Below, piece by piece: positions 1 to 5,447 of a stretch of 6,412 nucleotides of DNA. A program made the translations under genes and the position numbers. Positions within the stretch are counted from its first letter, which is position 1. The number at the start of each line of letters is the position of its first letter. Source of the DNA: Alphaproteobacteria bacterium (lineage in GTDB: Bacteria; Pseudomonadota; Alphaproteobacteria; Rhodobacterales; Rhodobacteraceae); NCBI GenBank assembly GCA_003696705.1, contig RFGD01000157.1:1-6412 (forward strand), in the 5' to 3' direction. The notes beneath the pieces were generated by a model. It had not been told where the DNA came from and ran no database searches. It saw only the letters and a list, made by a program, of their open reading frames with translations.

Positions 1-10
1 CCTGCGCCCC

Positions 11-613
11 GTGATCTCGGCCGTGGCCCTTGCGGCGCTTCTGGCGGGTTGCGCGACGGTGCCGAACTCGGCGCCCGATGCGCGGAAGTCGAGCTTCGAG
101 AAAGCGGCGCGCGAACGGGCGCTTGCCGGCATCGTGCCCGAGCCGGCGCCCGAAGAGGGCACGGCCGTCGCCGCGGCCGAATCGGCGCCGACGCCGGCCG
201 GCGTTCCTTCCGGGCACGCGACGATTTCCGACGAGCAGGCCTTCGCCGCGGTGTCGAGCCGCGAGACCATCGAGAGCGACCGCGAGCGTCTTGCCGCCAT
301 GCGCAGCAAGTATGCCCCCGTGCCGGCAAAGCCGCTGCCGGGGCGTGTCGATGCGGGGCCGAACATCGTCGCCTATGCGCTGTCGACCACGAACCTGCCG
401 GGCCAGCCCCTCTACCGGCGGTTCTCGCTGGCCGGACCCAAGGCGCTCATGCGGCGCTGCGCGCGGTATTCGTCGGACAACGAGGCGCAGTTCGAGTTCC
501 TGCGCCGCGGCGGCCCGAAACGCGACCCCCTCGGGCTTGATCCGGATGGGGACGGGTTTGCCTGCGGTTGGGATCCGACCGTGTTTCGCAAGGCCGCCGG
601 GACGGGTGGGTGA
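11..613 (+). CDS. Probable excalibur-domain lipoprotein, 5' end uncertain
   Basis: The protein begins with a hydrophobic stretch ending in the lipobox LLAGC (Cys14 counted from the GTG at 11), so it is probably exported and lipidated; Ala rather than Asp after the Cys would allow outer-membrane sorting. Residues about 40-70 are rich in Ala, Pro and Glu and look like a flexible linker. The C-terminal end carries an excalibur-like calcium-binding motif, LDPDGDGFACGW (Asp177, Asp179, Asp181, Cys185), with an earlier Cys150 that could pair with Cys185. The frame stays open to the window edge (codons for Leu-Arg-Pro precede the GTG). A start at GTG 11 would leave the signal peptide without its usual positive n-region, so the true start is probably just outside the window. 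The 3' end overlaps the amidase start by 4 bases, which suggests translational coupling. The substrate or partner is unknown; a cell-envelope role is inferred. Confidence 0.8.
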   Translation: MISAVALAALLAGCATVPNSAPDARKSSFEKAARERALAGIVPEPAPEEGTAVAAAESAPTPAGVPSGHATISDEQAFAAVSSRETIESDRERLAAMRSKYAPVPAKPLPGRVDAGPNIVAYALSTTNLPGQPLYRRFSLAGPKALMRRCARYSSDNEAQFEFLRRGGPKRDPLGLDPDGDGFACGWDPTVFRKAAGTGG

Positions 614-1329
614 ACGTCCGCGACGTCCCATCGCCGAACTTCGGGCCGCGGCGCGACGGCCTGAAACCCGAGCTTGTGGTGCTCCACTACACCGCAATGG
701 AAAGCGCGGCCGCGGCGCTTGGCCGGCTTTGCGACCCGGCGGCCGAGGTCTCGGCCCACTATCTTGTCGATCTGGACGGGACGGTCTGGCGGCTTGTGCC
801 TGAAGCCGCACGCGCCTGGCATGCAGGCGCCGGTTCCTGGCAGGGACGGGGAGACGTCAACTCGCGCTCTGTCGGGATCGAGTTGCAGAACCGCGGCGAC
901 CATCCCTTTCCCGCACCGCAGATGGCGGCTCTCGAGCGGCTTCTTCGCGACGTCATGGGCCGCTGGCGCATCCCGCCCGAAGGCGTCATCGGGCATGCCG
1001 ACATGGCGCCGGGGCGAAAGCAGGACCCCGGCCCACGCTTCGACTGGCGCCGGCTGGCGCGGGAAGGGCTGGCCATCTGGCCCGAAGCGGCTGCGGTCGC
1101 GGATGGCACTGCCGCCATTGACGCGGACATGTCGCCCGAAGAGGCCTTCCAGGCGGCCGCGGCGGCCTTCGGCTATCCCCGGGACGCCCGGCTCTCGGAC
1201 ATCCTTCGCGTCTTCCGGCAGCGGTTTCGGCCGGCGGCGGGGTCGGCCCCGCTGGATGCCCACGATCTTTCCCTGATAGGTGCCCTCGCGGCCCGATGGG
1301 GCGTTGACCCCGGTGCCGCCGGCACCTAG
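610..1329 (+). CDS. N-acetylmuramoyl-L-alanine amidase, AmpD/AmiD-type (Amidase_2)
   Basis: Predicted zinc amidase that cleaves the bond between N-acetylmuramic acid and L-alanine in peptidoglycan or recycled muropeptides. From the GTG start the protein has 239 residues. The Amidase_2 fold covers about residues 5-150: the first zinc histidine is in LHYTA (His26), the catalytic Glu in VGIEL (Glu91), and the second histidine, lysine and zinc aspartate are in GHADMAPGRKQDPG (His129, Lys137, Asp139). Residues about 175-235 form an extra Ala-rich helical region that resembles the C-terminal peptidoglycan-binding part of AmiD-like enzymes. No signal peptide is visible, so a cytoplasmic AmpD-like recycling role is the simplest reading. 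An ATG at 568 is in frame, but GTG 610 is preferred: it gives the family-like N-terminus VRDVPSPNFGPR and a GTGA overlap with the preceding stop. The stop codon TAG lies within the predicted rnpB promoter. Confidence 0.92.
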   Translation: MNVRDVPSPNFGPRRDGLKPELVVLHYTAMESAAAALGRLCDPAAEVSAHYLVDLDGTVWRLVPEAARAWHAGAGSWQGRGDVNSRSVGIELQNRGDHPFPAPQMAALERLLRDVMGRWRIPPEGVIGHADMAPGRKQDPGPRFDWRRLAREGLAIWPEAAAVADGTAAIDADMSPEEAFQAAAAAFGYPRDARLSDILRVFRQRFRPAAGSAPLDAHDLSLIGALAARWGVDPGAAGT

Positions 1330-1332
1330 ATC
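1304..1332 (+). promoter_or_regulatory. Candidate sigma-70-type promoter for rnpB
   Basis: TTGACC (1304-1309, 5 of 6 matches to the -35 consensus) is followed after exactly 17 bases by TAGATC (1327-1332, 3 of 6 matches to -10). The -10 element contains the amidase stop codon TAG. Transcription would start near 1338-1339, where the perfect P1 helix of RNase P RNA begins, so position supports it better than the weak -10 sequence does. The spacer is itself an inverted repeat (GGTGCC-GCC-GGCACC, 1312-1326). Confidence 0.5.
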
Positions 1333-1336
1333 AGTA

Positions 1337-1719
1337 GGGCGCGGCGGGCCGGATGGCTGCGCCTCCTTCCAGGGGGCGAGGAAAGTCCGGACTCCATGAA
1401 GCAACGGTGCCGGGTAACGCCCGGGCGGGGAAACCCGACGGAAAGCGCCACAGAGAACAGACCGCCCGGCCTCGGCCGGGTAAGGGTGAAACGGTGGAGT
1501 AAGAGCCCACCGCGGGCCTGGCGACAGGTCCGGCACGGCAAGCCCCACCGGGAGCAATGCCAAATAGGGGCCTCGCGGGCATCACGCCCAGGGTCGCTTC
1601 AGCCCAGAGGCCCGGGTTGGCAGCACGAGCGATGCGGCAACGCACCGCCCAGATGAATGGCCATCCAGGGGGCAGGTCCCCCGGACAGAATCCGGCTTAC
1701 AGGCCCGCCGCGCCTTCCC
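1337..1719 (+). ncRNA. rnpB: RNase P RNA (class A, alphaproteobacterial)
   Basis: Catalytic RNA of ribonuclease P, which removes 5' leaders from precursor tRNAs together with the RnpA protein. The conserved core is directly readable: GAGGAAAGTCCGGAC at 1378-1392 (5' strand of P4 and neighbours), the ACAGAGAACAGACCGCC block around 1450-1467, GGTAAGGGTGAAACGGTGG around 1479-1497, and the 3' core ACAGAATCCGGCTTAC at 1685-1700. The ends are set by a perfect 13-base-pair P1 helix: GGCGCGGCGGGCC (1338-1350) pairs with GGCCCGCCGCGCC (1702-1714). Length of about 380 bases is normal for bacterial class A RNA. The exact 3' end is uncertain by some bases. Open reading frames across this region on both strands are by-products of its high GC content. 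Confidence 0.97.
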
Positions 1720-1739
1720 TCGGGTCGCGGGACGAAGCG

Positions 1740-1766
1740 CCCGCCGTTTCGACCGATATCGGCGGG
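1740..1766 (+). terminator. Weak hairpin after rnpB, possible terminator or processing structure
   Basis: CCCGCCG (1740-1746) can pair with CGGCGGG (1760-1766) around a 13-base loop, about 20 bases after the end of the RNase P core. Only a short T run follows (AAGTTTGCGG), so it is a poor intrinsic terminator. The loop region also contains the 10-base palindrome CCGATATCGG (1753-1762), which would compete with the larger stem. Confidence 0.3.
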
Positions 1767-1776
1767 AAGTTTGCGG

Positions 1777-1804
1777 TTGACTCGGGCCGCGTCAGGGGTA
1801 AAAG
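1777..1804 (+). promoter_or_regulatory. Candidate promoter for rpmG
   Basis: TTGACT (1777-1782, 5 of 6 matches to -35) and TAAAAG (1799-1804, 4 of 6 to -10) are separated by 16 bases. A transcript would start near 1811 and carry a leader of about 60 bases before the rpmG start codon. rpmG could also be reached by read-through from rnpB, since the hairpin between them is weak. Confidence 0.45.
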
Positions 1805-1870
1805 GCGAGGCTCAGGATTCACAGGCCGCCGGGGCTCATGCCGGGCGCGCGCCTTGCGAGGAGTTTGACG

Positions 1871-2038
1871 ATGGCGAAGCCGACCACGATCAAGATCCGG
1901 CTGAACTCGACGGCCGGCACGGGCTATTTCTACGTGACCAAGAAGAACGCCCGGACGATGACCGAGAAGATGGTCGTCCGCAAGTATGACCCCGTTGCCC
2001 GCAAGCACGTGGAATTCAAGGAAGGCAAGATCAAGTAA
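1871..2038 (+). CDS. rpmG: 50S ribosomal protein L33
   Basis: Small basic protein of the large ribosomal subunit, 55 residues, sequence MAKPTTIKIRLNSTAGTGYF and onward, ending in EFKEGKIK. The length and the IKIRLxSTAGTGxFYVTKKN pattern are typical of L33. No cysteine is present, so this is the zinc-independent (C-minus) form common in Proteobacteria. The start is ATG 1871 rather than the in-frame ATG at 1838: L33 proteins begin MAK, and GAGGAG at 1858-1863 gives a ribosome binding site with 7-base spacing. It stands as a single gene between rnpB and a strong terminator. Confidence 0.97.
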   Translation: MAKPTTIKIRLNSTAGTGYFYVTKKNARTMTEKMVVRKYDPVARKHVEFKEGKIK

Positions 2039-2084
2039 TCTGCCACCACCACGCTGCGGTCGACCCGACGGGGTTGCCGAGGGA

Positions 2085-2117
2085 AAGGGCGCCGGAATTC
2101 CGGCGCCCTTCCTTTTT
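2085..2117 (+). terminator. Rho-independent terminator of rpmG
   Basis: A perfect inverted repeat of 13 + 13 bases with no unpaired centre (AAGGGCGCCGGAA at 2085-2097, TTCCGGCGCCCTT at 2098-2110) is followed by CCTTTTT (2111-2117). The central bases would form the loop. It lies about 47 bases after the rpmG stop. Confidence 0.9.
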
Positions 2118-2205
2118 CCGCGCTTCACACCCGGCCCCTTCGGTCCCGCCGGCATGGCCCCCGGCAAGCGGCGGCCTTCGGGCGCAGGGCATCGGGCAAG
2201 CGGAC

Positions 2206-2237
2206 AAGAAAAATGGCCGCCCCGAAGGGACGGCCAT
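2206..2237 (-). terminator. Rho-independent terminator of the Bax inhibitor-1 family gene
   Basis: Read on the minus strand, ATGGCCG (2237-2231) pairs with CGGCCAT (2219-2213). After a one-base U bulge, CCC pairs with GGG around a UUCG loop closed by C-G, the extra-stable tetraloop type. A run of five U (2213-2209, of which the first also closes the stem) and CTT follow. It lies about 30 bases after the stop codon of the minus-strand membrane-protein gene and faces the rpmG terminator, so the two convergent units are insulated from each other. Confidence 0.9.
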
Positions 2238-2267
2238 GCAGGTCACGTTTCGGCCGGGCGTTGCCCG

Positions 2268-2990
2268 TCACTCACGATTGCCAAGAAGGTTGAGAAGGAA
2301 CATGAACATGTTGATGAAGTCGAGGTAGAGCTGAAGCGCGCCCATGACCGCCGACTTGCCAAGCCATTCGCTGTCGCCTTGCATTGCCATGGCAAGGTAG
2401 GTGTTCTTGATGTTCTGGGTGTCATAGGCGGTGAGGCCGGCAAAGATCAGCACGCCGATCACCGAAACGGCGAACATCACGGCGCTCGACATCAGGAAGA
2501 TGTTGATGATCGAGGCGACGATCAGGCCCACGACCCCCATGATGAGGAAGGCCCCCATGCCCGACAGGTCACGCTTGGTCGTGTAGCCGTAAAGGCTGAG
2601 CGAGAGGAACGCGATGGCCGTCACCAGGAATACCTGCGCGATCGAAATGCCGGTGTAGACGGCGAAGATCCAGCCGATCGAAAGTCCCATCAGGGCGGAA
2701 AAGCCCCAGAAGACGGCCTGCGCGGCGGCGGCCGACATGCGCTGGATCATGGCGCCGAAAGCGAAAACGACGATGAGCGGCGCGAACATCACCACCCACT
2801 TCAGGCCCGATCCGTAGATCGCGACCATGAGGGCTTCGTTCGTGCCGACGAGATAGGCCACGGCACCGGTGATCACCATTGCCACCGACATCAGGCCGTA
2901 GACCTTGTTCATGTGGGCGCGAAGGCCCTCGTCAATCTGCGCCGAGCGCGCGCCGGCATAGGCGCTGCGGACGGTGTCGAACTCTGCCAT
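2268..2990 (-). CDS. Bax inhibitor-1/YccA family inner-membrane protein
   Basis: Integral membrane protein of 240 residues, the usual length for bacterial BI-1 family members; studied homologues such as Bacillus YetJ are proton-sensitive calcium leak channels, but the role in this organism is not known. After a soluble N-terminus (about residues 1-27), I count seven hydrophobic segments: roughly 28-48, 60-82, 87-110, 112-130, 140-162, 165-188 and 213-235. The family signature FAGLTAYDTQNIK holds Asp190, and the last helix holds LYLDFINMF with Asp224; these two aspartates correspond by position to the pH-sensing pair in YetJ (inference from motif). The start is ATG at 2990-2988, with GGAGG (3000-2996) five bases upstream. 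Longer in-frame extensions to 3293 are rejected because they read across the DUF1127 gene and lack this ribosome binding site. The gene has its own candidate promoter and a strong terminator. Confidence 0.95.
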   Translation of the reverse strand: MAEFDTVRSAYAGARSAQIDEGLRAHMNKVYGLMSVAMVITGAVAYLVGTNEALMVAIYGSGLKWVVMFAPLIVVFAFGAMIQRMSAAAAQAVFWGFSALMGLSIGWIFAVYTGISIAQVFLVTAIAFLSLSLYGYTTKRDLSGMGAFLIMGVVGLIVASIINIFLMSSAVMFAVSVIGVLIFAGLTAYDTQNIKNTYLAMAMQGDSEWLGKSAVMGALQLYLDFINMFMFLLNLLGNRE

Positions 2991-3013
2991 CAATACCTCC
3001 TGGGCGTGTTTGA

Positions 3014-3027
3014 GCGGCCTTGGCCGC
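3014..3027 (-). repeat. Small inverted repeat in the BI-1 gene leader
   Basis: GCGGCC-TT-GGCCGC is a perfect inverted repeat between the predicted transcription start (about 3035) and the ribosome binding site. On the minus strand it is followed by TCAAACA, not a U run, so it is not a normal terminator. It could be a short leader hairpin. Confidence 0.4.
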
Positions 3028-3041
3028 CGGGTTGCCCGCCC

Positions 3042-3070
3042 AATATCGGCGTCCCGCCGTTGCCTTTCAA
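3042..3070 (-). promoter_or_regulatory. Candidate promoter for the BI-1 family gene
   Basis: On the minus strand, TTGAAA (3070-3065, 5 of 6 to -35) is followed after 17 bases by GATATT (3047-3042, 4 of 6 to -10). The predicted start near 3035 gives a leader of about 45 bases. It suggests that this gene is transcribed independently of the DUF1127 gene upstream on the same strand. Confidence 0.5.
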
Positions 3071-3071
3071 G

Positions 3072-3097
3072 GGGAACGGGGCCATGTGGGCCGTCCC
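3072..3097 (-). terminator. Hairpin after the DUF1127 gene, possible terminator without U run
   Basis: GGGAACGG (3072-3079) can pair with CCGTCCC (3091-3097), with one bulged A, around a loop with a small inner CC/GG pairing. It lies 15 to 40 bases after the DUF1127 stop and just before the BI-1 promoter. On the minus strand it is followed by CCTTGAAAGG, so termination would not be of the simple intrinsic type. Confidence 0.3.
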
Positions 3098-3111
3098 GCC
3101 CGGCGGCGGCG

Positions 3112-3324
3112 TCAGCGTCGGGGAAGGTCGAACAGGCCGCGCGCGGCTTCGCGCCGGGCCTCGGCCGGAGAAAGGCCCAGATCTTCAAGGCGTTCCCGGT
3201 CGAGCCTTGCCAGCGCCCGCCGCTCTGCTGCGACGCGAAGCGCAAGGGCCAGACGGGCGACCGCCGCCTTCGCATGGGCACGGAAGTCGTCAAGGTGGAT
3301 GTCGATCCCGGCGATCGTGGTCAT
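3112..3324 (-). CDS. DUF1127 (YjiS-like) small basic protein
   Basis: Small protein of 70 residues. Residues about 17-35 form an Ala/Arg-rich helix (AHAKAAVARLALALRVAAER), and residues 34-66 match the DUF1127 core, RRALARLDRERLEDLGLSPAEARREAARGLFDLP. Arginine is abundant, which fits nucleic-acid binding; some short alphaproteobacterial DUF1127 proteins are reported to bind RNA and affect sRNA or phosphate-related regulation, but no function can be assigned here from sequence alone. Two in-frame ATGs exist: 3330 sits only one base after the AAAGGGG ribosome binding site, whereas 3324 has 7-base spacing and is preferred (72 residues if 3330 is used). The gene is divergent from a LysR regulator, with a candidate promoter and LysR-type operator between them. 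Confidence 0.85.
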   Translation of the reverse strand: MTTIAGIDIHLDDFRAHAKAAVARLALALRVAAERRALARLDRERLEDLGLSPAEARREAARGLFDLPRR

Positions 3325-3374
3325 GGTCATGCCCCTTTCGTGATGAATATTCGAGCCAAGTTCACTGATGCTGA

Positions 3375-3402
3375 TAAATAGCGCCCCACCATAATTTGTA
3401 AA
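3375..3402 (-). promoter_or_regulatory. Candidate promoter for the DUF1127 gene
   Basis: On the minus strand, TTTACA (3402-3397, 5 of 6 to -35) and TATTTA (3380-3375, 3 of 6 to -10) are 16 bases apart. The predicted transcript starts near 3368, about 44 bases before ATG 3324. The weak -10 fits a promoter that needs an activator. It lies in the 120-base AT-rich interval (3331-3450). Confidence 0.45.
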
Positions 3403-3423
3403 ATTCATTTTTGTGTTTTCGAG

Positions 3424-3440
3424 TATCACAAACATTGATA
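3424..3440. promoter_or_regulatory. LysR-type operator candidate (TATCA-N7-TGATA)
   Basis: Perfect interrupted palindrome TATCA (3424-3428), seven bases, TGATA (3436-3440), which contains the LysR-family T-N11-A pattern as ATCA-N7-TGAT. Its centre (3432) is about 64 bases upstream of the predicted DUF1127 transcription start, the usual place for the LysR recognition site at an activated promoter. It ends 10 bases before the LysR start codon, so binding there would also be expected to affect the regulator's own expression. Confidence 0.6.
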
Positions 3441-3450
3441 TGAAGTCCGC

Positions 3451-4302
3451 ATGAGAACCTTCGACCTTGCCGCCTTGCGGTCGTTTCTGGCCGTGGCCGA
3501 AACCGGCAGCGTCACGCGCGCGGCCGCCATGGTGAACCTGACCCAGTCGGCGGTCTCGATGCAGCTGCGCCGGCTCGAGGACGCGCTGGGGGTTGCGCTT
3601 CTGGACAGGCGCGGCCGCCCGGTATCGCTCACCGCCGAGGGAGAGCAGCTCGTCGGGTATGCGCGGCGCATGCTGGCACTGAACGACGAGGCCTGGGCGC
3701 GCCTCACCGACAAGGCCTTCGAGGGCGAGATCGTGCTTGGCGTGCCGCACGACATCGTCTACCCCGCGGTGCCCGGGGCGCTGCATGCCTTCGCGACGGG
3801 ATATCCTCGTGTGAAAGTGAACCTCGTGTCGTCGCACACGCAGCGCCTGAAGGCGATGTTCGCCGCAGGCGATGTCGACCTCATCCTGACGACCGAGGTC
3901 GGGGACGACCCGGGGGCCGAGCGGCTGACGCGCCTGCCGCTCGTCTGGGTCGGTGCGCCGGGGGGCGGCGCGTGCAGGACACGGCCGCTGCGCCTCGCCT
4001 TCGAGTATCAGACACTGTTTCGCCGCCCCGTGATCGAGGCGCTCGAAAGGGCCGGGATGCCCTGGGAGATGGCCGTCGAATCGGAAGCGACCCAGACCAT
4101 CGAGGTCTCCGTCACGGCAGATCTGGCGGTGCATGTGTGGCTCAAGGGCACGCACCCGCCGCATCTCGAGCCGATACCGCCAGGCAGCGAATTGCCGGAA
4201 TTGCCGGCGTTCAACGTCAATCTCTACCGCACCGAGGCGATGCGTCACGGCGTCGGCGATGCGCTGTCGAAGCTTCTGCGCACGGGCTTCGCGGCGCTCT
4301 GA
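3451..4302 (+). CDS. LysR-family transcriptional regulator
   Basis: DNA-binding regulator of 283 residues, normal for the family though at the short end. The N-terminal winged helix-turn-helix occupies about residues 4-62; the helix-turn-helix proper is about 20-43 (SVTRAAAMVNLTQSAVSMQL), followed by the family-typical LEDALGVALLDRRGRPVSLTAEG. From about residue 92 (EIVLGVPHDI) a periplasmic-binding-protein-like effector domain extends to the C-terminus; its ligand cannot be read from sequence. The start at ATG 3451 gives the standard N-terminus MRTFDLAALRSFLAVAETGS. Only a weak GAAG (3442-3445) serves as ribosome binding site, and the candidate operator ends 10 bases before the start. It is divergent from the DUF1127 gene, which is its most likely target. 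A tandem 9-base repeat (GAATTGCCG, twice, 4189-4206) encodes ELPELP. Its stop faces the oxidoreductase stop 4 bases away. Confidence 0.95.
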   Translation: MRTFDLAALRSFLAVAETGSVTRAAAMVNLTQSAVSMQLRRLEDALGVALLDRRGRPVSLTAEGEQLVGYARRMLALNDEAWARLTDKAFEGEIVLGVPHDIVYPAVPGALHAFATGYPRVKVNLVSSHTQRLKAMFAAGDVDLILTTEVGDDPGAERLTRLPLVWVGAPGGGACRTRPLRLAFEYQTLFRRPVIEALERAGMPWEMAVESEATQTIEVSVTADLAVHVWLKGTHPPHLEPIPPGSELPELPAFNVNLYRTEAMRHGVGDALSKLLRTGFAAL

Positions 4303-4306
4303 GCGA

Positions 4307-5269
4307 TCAGTCGATGCGGACCACCACCTTTCCGGTCGACTTCCGGTCGCGAAGAAGATCGAGCGCCTCGACAGCCCGTTCCAACGGCAGGACGTGGCTG
4401 ACATGCGGGTGAAGCCGGCCCTCGCGCCACCAGGCGACAAGCTCGCCCAGGCTCCGGTCGATGACCTCGGGGCGGAAGCGCAGATAGCCGCCCCAGTAAA
4501 GGCCGATTGCCGTCAGGTTCTTCACCAGAAGAAGGTTGGCCGGGATCTGGGGCACCTTGCCGCTGGCAAAGCCGATGACGACCAGCCGTCCCTCGGGCCG
4601 CGTCGCACGCAGTGCCGCGTCGAAGAGCTCGCCTCCGACGGGGTCATAGACGACATCGGCGCCGCCGAGCGCGCGCACCTCGGCCCTGAGATCCGCGGTC
4701 GCCGTGTCGATCAGGTGGTCCGCCCCGGCCGCCCTTGCCACGGCCAGCTTCTCGGGACCACGGGCCGCGGCGATGACGCGCGCGCCAAGAAGCTTGCCAA
4801 GTTCGACCGCGGTCAACCCGACGCCGCCCGCGGCGCCAAGCACAAGAAGCGTCTCGCCCACGGCCAGGCGGGCGCGGTGGGAAAGGGCGACATGGCTTGT
4901 ACCATAGGCCACCGTGAAGCCGGCGGCGATCTCGGCGGGCATGTCGCTCGGGATCGGCACACAGCGCGCGGCCGGGTAGACGCCGAATTCCGCCAGGCCA
5001 CCGGACCCCGCGAAGACGATGACGCGATCGCCTTCCTCTACACCCTCGCATCCGGGGCCCACGGCGACGACGCGCCCGGCGACCTCCATGCCAAGCGTGA
5101 ACGGCGGTTCGGGCGTGTCCTGATAGCGCCCGTCGATCATGAGGAGATCGGCGAAGTTGAGGCCGCAGGCATCGATTCGGACCTTCACTTCGCCCGGCCC
5201 CGGCTCGGGCGCGGCAATTTCGCGCAACACGGGCGGCTTGCCGATTTCGACGACTTGTAGCGCTTTCAT
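4307..5269 (-). CDS. NADPH:quinone oxidoreductase family protein (zinc-free MDR)
   Basis: Medium-chain dehydrogenase/reductase of 320 residues, predicted to reduce quinones or other activated double bonds with NAD(P)H in the cytoplasm. The N-terminal catalytic GroES-like domain spans about residues 1-115, with CGLNFADLLMIDGRYQ (35-50) and PFTLGMEVAGRV (56-67). The Rossmann domain carries the nucleotide-binding signature LGAAGGVGLTAVELGK (144-159). The Cys/His pattern of zinc alcohol dehydrogenases is absent: GHE is replaced by GME and there is no structural-zinc cysteine cluster. The exact substrate is unknown. Two starts are possible: ATG 5278 (MNSMKAL) is only one base after the GGGGG ribosome binding site, while ATG 5269 (MKALQVVEIG) is 10 bases after it and matches the family N-terminus, so 5269 is preferred. 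It is divergent from the XRE regulator gene, with 269 bases between start codons, and convergent with the LysR gene. Confidence 0.93.
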   Translation of the reverse strand: MKALQVVEIGKPPVLREIAAPEPGPGEVKVRIDACGLNFADLLMIDGRYQDTPEPPFTLGMEVAGRVVAVGPGCEGVEEGDRVIVFAGSGGLAEFGVYPAARCVPIPSDMPAEIAAGFTVAYGTSHVALSHRARLAVGETLLVLGAAGGVGLTAVELGKLLGARVIAAARGPEKLAVARAAGADHLIDTATADLRAEVRALGGADVVYDPVGGELFDAALRATRPEGRLVVIGFASGKVPQIPANLLLVKNLTAIGLYWGGYLRFRPEVIDRSLGELVAWWREGRLHPHVSHVLPLERAVEALDLLRDRKSTGKVVVRID

Positions 5270-5388
5270 GGAATTCATACCCCCTGTCCCGTTCGAAACC
5301 GCACGTTAACGACGGCCGCGCAGGATTTCCATGATGTGATTGGCGCGAATGGATGCAAGGGATGACACGGAATGCGGGAAATGATATG

Positions 5389-5398
5389 GTGACGTTAC
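5389..5398. repeat. Short palindrome GTGACGTTAC between the divergent genes
   Basis: GTGACGTTAC fits the symmetric pattern GT-N-ACGT-N-AC. It lies roughly midway in the interval between the oxidoreductase and XRE genes. It might be a regulator site, but a 10-base imperfect palindrome is weak evidence. Confidence 0.2.
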
Positions 5399-5418
5399 GA
5401 CCGTGCCGCGTTCTCTCG

Positions 5419-5447
5419 TTGCCGCGGCTTGCACGGTTGACTATTGT
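5419..5447 (+). promoter_or_regulatory. Candidate promoter for the XRE regulator gene
   Basis: TTGCCG (5419-5424, 4 of 6 to -35), a 17-base spacer and TATTGT (5442-5447, 4 of 6 to -10). Transcription would start near 5454, giving a leader of about 85 bases. Confidence 0.4.

Noticed and set aside
412..1563. 383-codon minus-strand open frame opposite the lipoprotein, amidase and rnpB
   Set aside because: It is antisense to two well-supported genes and runs into the RNase P RNA; the product is Pro/Arg-rich with no recognisable motif, typical of shadow frames in GC-rich DNA.
1396..1656. Small open frames inside rnpB
   Set aside because: The region is fully explained by RNase P RNA structure, including the P1 helix and P4 core.
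2118..2205. Space between the two facing terminators, checked for a small RNA or gene
   Set aside because: No promoter-like pair, ribosome binding site or stable hairpin stood out in these 88 bases.
1986..3368. 460-codon plus-strand open frame opposite the BI-1 and DUF1127 genes
   Set aside because: It crosses two strong terminators and is antisense to a clear membrane protein; the translation is His/Asp/Arg-rich and low in complexity.
4189..4206. Tandem 9-base repeat GAATTGCCG
   Set aside because: It encodes ELPELP inside the LysR effector domain, in frame, and two copies are too few to suggest a mobile or regulatory repeat.
3325..4440. Extension of the DUF1127 frame upstream through the LysR gene
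   Set aside because: The frame is open for 442 codons, but only the last 70-72 contain a real domain; the rest is antisense to LysR and the AAAGGGG site fixes the start near 3324-3330.
4133..5260. 375-codon plus-strand open frame opposite the oxidoreductase
   Set aside because: It overlaps the LysR 3' end and is antisense to an MDR enzyme with full family motifs; no ribosome binding site or domain is seen.
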